Assembly: GCA_007844125.1 (NCBI GenBank)
Contig: CM017557.1
Coordinates: 63,688,174-63,752,173, forward strand
Origin: Sinonovacula constricta
Lineage: Eukaryota; Mollusca; Bivalvia; Cardiida; Solecurtidae
Length of the DNA: 64,000 nucleotides
Direction of reading: 5' to 3'
Shown here: piece after piece, positions 62,691 to 64,000 of the stretch
Position numbering within the stretch: position 1 is the first letter of the stretch
How the letters are laid out: each line of letters starts with the position of its first letter
Position numbers and translations under genes: made by a program
Notes under the pieces: model-generated
Told to the model about the DNA's origin: nothing
Databases searched by the model: none
The model's input: the letters and a program-made list of their open reading frames with translations, nothing else

Positions 62691-64000
62691 TGTACTTACA
62701 TTTACTAACCCAATCATGCTACAGTTTTTTTATATGCAATACAATTTTTTAATCATTTGCTTACAACTACGAGTACATGCACAGCAGTCTCCACGTCAAA
62801 GGATATTTGTCTTAATACTCAGGGCTCAAAATTTTGTTATATCTTTAGCCTGAGTTCTTACAATCAAGTTTAAGATTGAACTTGTGGATCTCTACACCAA
62901 AAGGAGACATAATTCCTACATTTAAACTCAATTCTTACATTTAAACCCAATTCTTACATTTAAAGGCACTACAATGGTTAAGCTGAGACTTTTAACTTAT
63001 AACCAACATGCAACATTAGCGCGGACATTGTTATATCATTTTGCTGGGAATCAAGATAAAGCATGCTTGAATGTCTATTTTCAGGGTGTCTTGATTTTCT
63101 CTGGCTGCATGCTGACTGGGTCAGGCACTAATGTGTCTTATCATCTGTTTAGGACTTCAACTAGAGGTCGTTGAATTGGTGATGGTAGATTGGGGGGATA
63201 GGGAGGGGGGGTAGAAAGGCACATTTGCCATGCTATCAATAGCATGCTGCATGCCAGATAACTTAGCAAAAACTGACATAATTTGTTGCTAACTACACCC
63301 ATTTTTGAAAAGCTATACCCTGATTGCATCTGAAATATTCTCAATGAACGTACAAGTTGTGATATAATAAATTGGGTTTTAACCCTTATTGTGCTACATT
63401 CACTTCTAAACAAATCAAAAGCTGTTATTTAAAGACACATTACCTCCAAAGATATAAATATATATGTTCGAGGACTTAGCAGAAAAGTTGTACAGATCCT
63501 GAGCAGAATCCTTCCAGGGGGAACTAGTTGAACTGAAACTACACTATCTGCCTAAGTCTAATCAATTTGTGCTTTGCAGGCTAGGAGTAAACAGATAAAA
63601 AAAGCCTACTGCAAAAGAAGCTGGGGGCATAAACAACTTGATAAAGATGTGCAAAAAAGTGTAACCCAAAACATACTGTAAAAGAAAAAACAAGATTCTA
63701 TTTCATCATTTCTTTATTTGAAATACGTTTATTTTTAAATTTATTTATATTAACCAGAATGCATCTATTTACATTCCTCTAAGCAATAAAAATATAAGAA
63801 TTATTGCACAACTGAAAAGTCTGTAAGCATCGAAATTCCATATAAAATTTATTAAACTAATTTTTCAAGACAACAAAACTGATAAATGTAATCACAAATT
63901 TTAATAGGTTAAATAACAAAAACTATGTTTCACTTAAAAAAAAAAAAACAATAAAAAAGCACAACATTTTCCCTTTTTTAAAAATGAATTAAAGATCCTA
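62691..64000. other. right end of window, HIF intron, nothing coding recognised
   Basis: Short triplicate ttcttacatttaaacccaat words lie near 62925-62960. No exon with splice borders and HIF similarity is present on the minus strand, so the upstream HIF exons are beyond 64 kb. Confidence 0.4.

Noticed and set aside
63420..63500. Possible upstream HIF exon near the right edge
   Set aside because: There is a donor-like GTAATG on the minus strand, but the translation does not resemble PAS or bHLH sequence.

Overview
The window is nuclear DNA of an AT-rich, intron-rich animal genome packed with short interspersed repeats. Split genes with GT-AG introns, several tRNA-derived SINE families and an invertebrate-type HIF-alpha point to a mollusc, most likely a bivalve. 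That is an inference from sequence character, not a database match. No bacterial operon, CRISPR array or intact virus is visible.

Layout. (1) About 1.7-6.8 kb, plus strand: seven exons of a ribokinase gene, lacking only its first coding exon. Its introns hold a SINE, a 33-bp minisatellite and a reverse-transcriptase remnant. (2) About 7-12.5 kb: intergenic DNA with MITE-like elements, a nested SINE and a fold-back element. (3) 12.8-14.7 kb, plus strand: an intronless F-box/leucine-rich-repeat gene whose 3' half carries three one-base frame shifts. (4) 14.8-19.2 kb: a diverged tandem duplication of the DNA just downstream of the F-box gene, split by later insertions. (5) About 19.3-64 kb, minus strand: the 3' part of a hypoxia-inducible factor alpha (HIF-alpha) gene. 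Nine coding exons run from 55.38 kb down to a stop at 23.83 kb, after which comes a probable long 3' UTR to about 19.3 kb. The bHLH, PAS-A and first part of PAS-B lie beyond the right edge. I joined the HIF exons by checking intron phase at every junction, and all nine agree.

The HIF introns are a store of repeats: minisatellites of about 104, 52, 56, 76, 95 and 78 bp, a pogo-like TIR element, three SINE families and several longer dispersed repeats.

The ribokinase, F-box and HIF genes have no evident shared pathway and look like ordinary chromosomal neighbours. The most interesting points are three. A 104-bp tandem repeat in HIF-alpha carries copies of a real exon's splice acceptor and first coding bases. 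The HIF C-terminal activation domain seems to have serine where the FIH-hydroxylated asparagine normally sits. A 50-bp copy of the ribokinase terminal coding segment, still ending in a stop, lies just downstream of the gene. I did not find a wholly new biological system.
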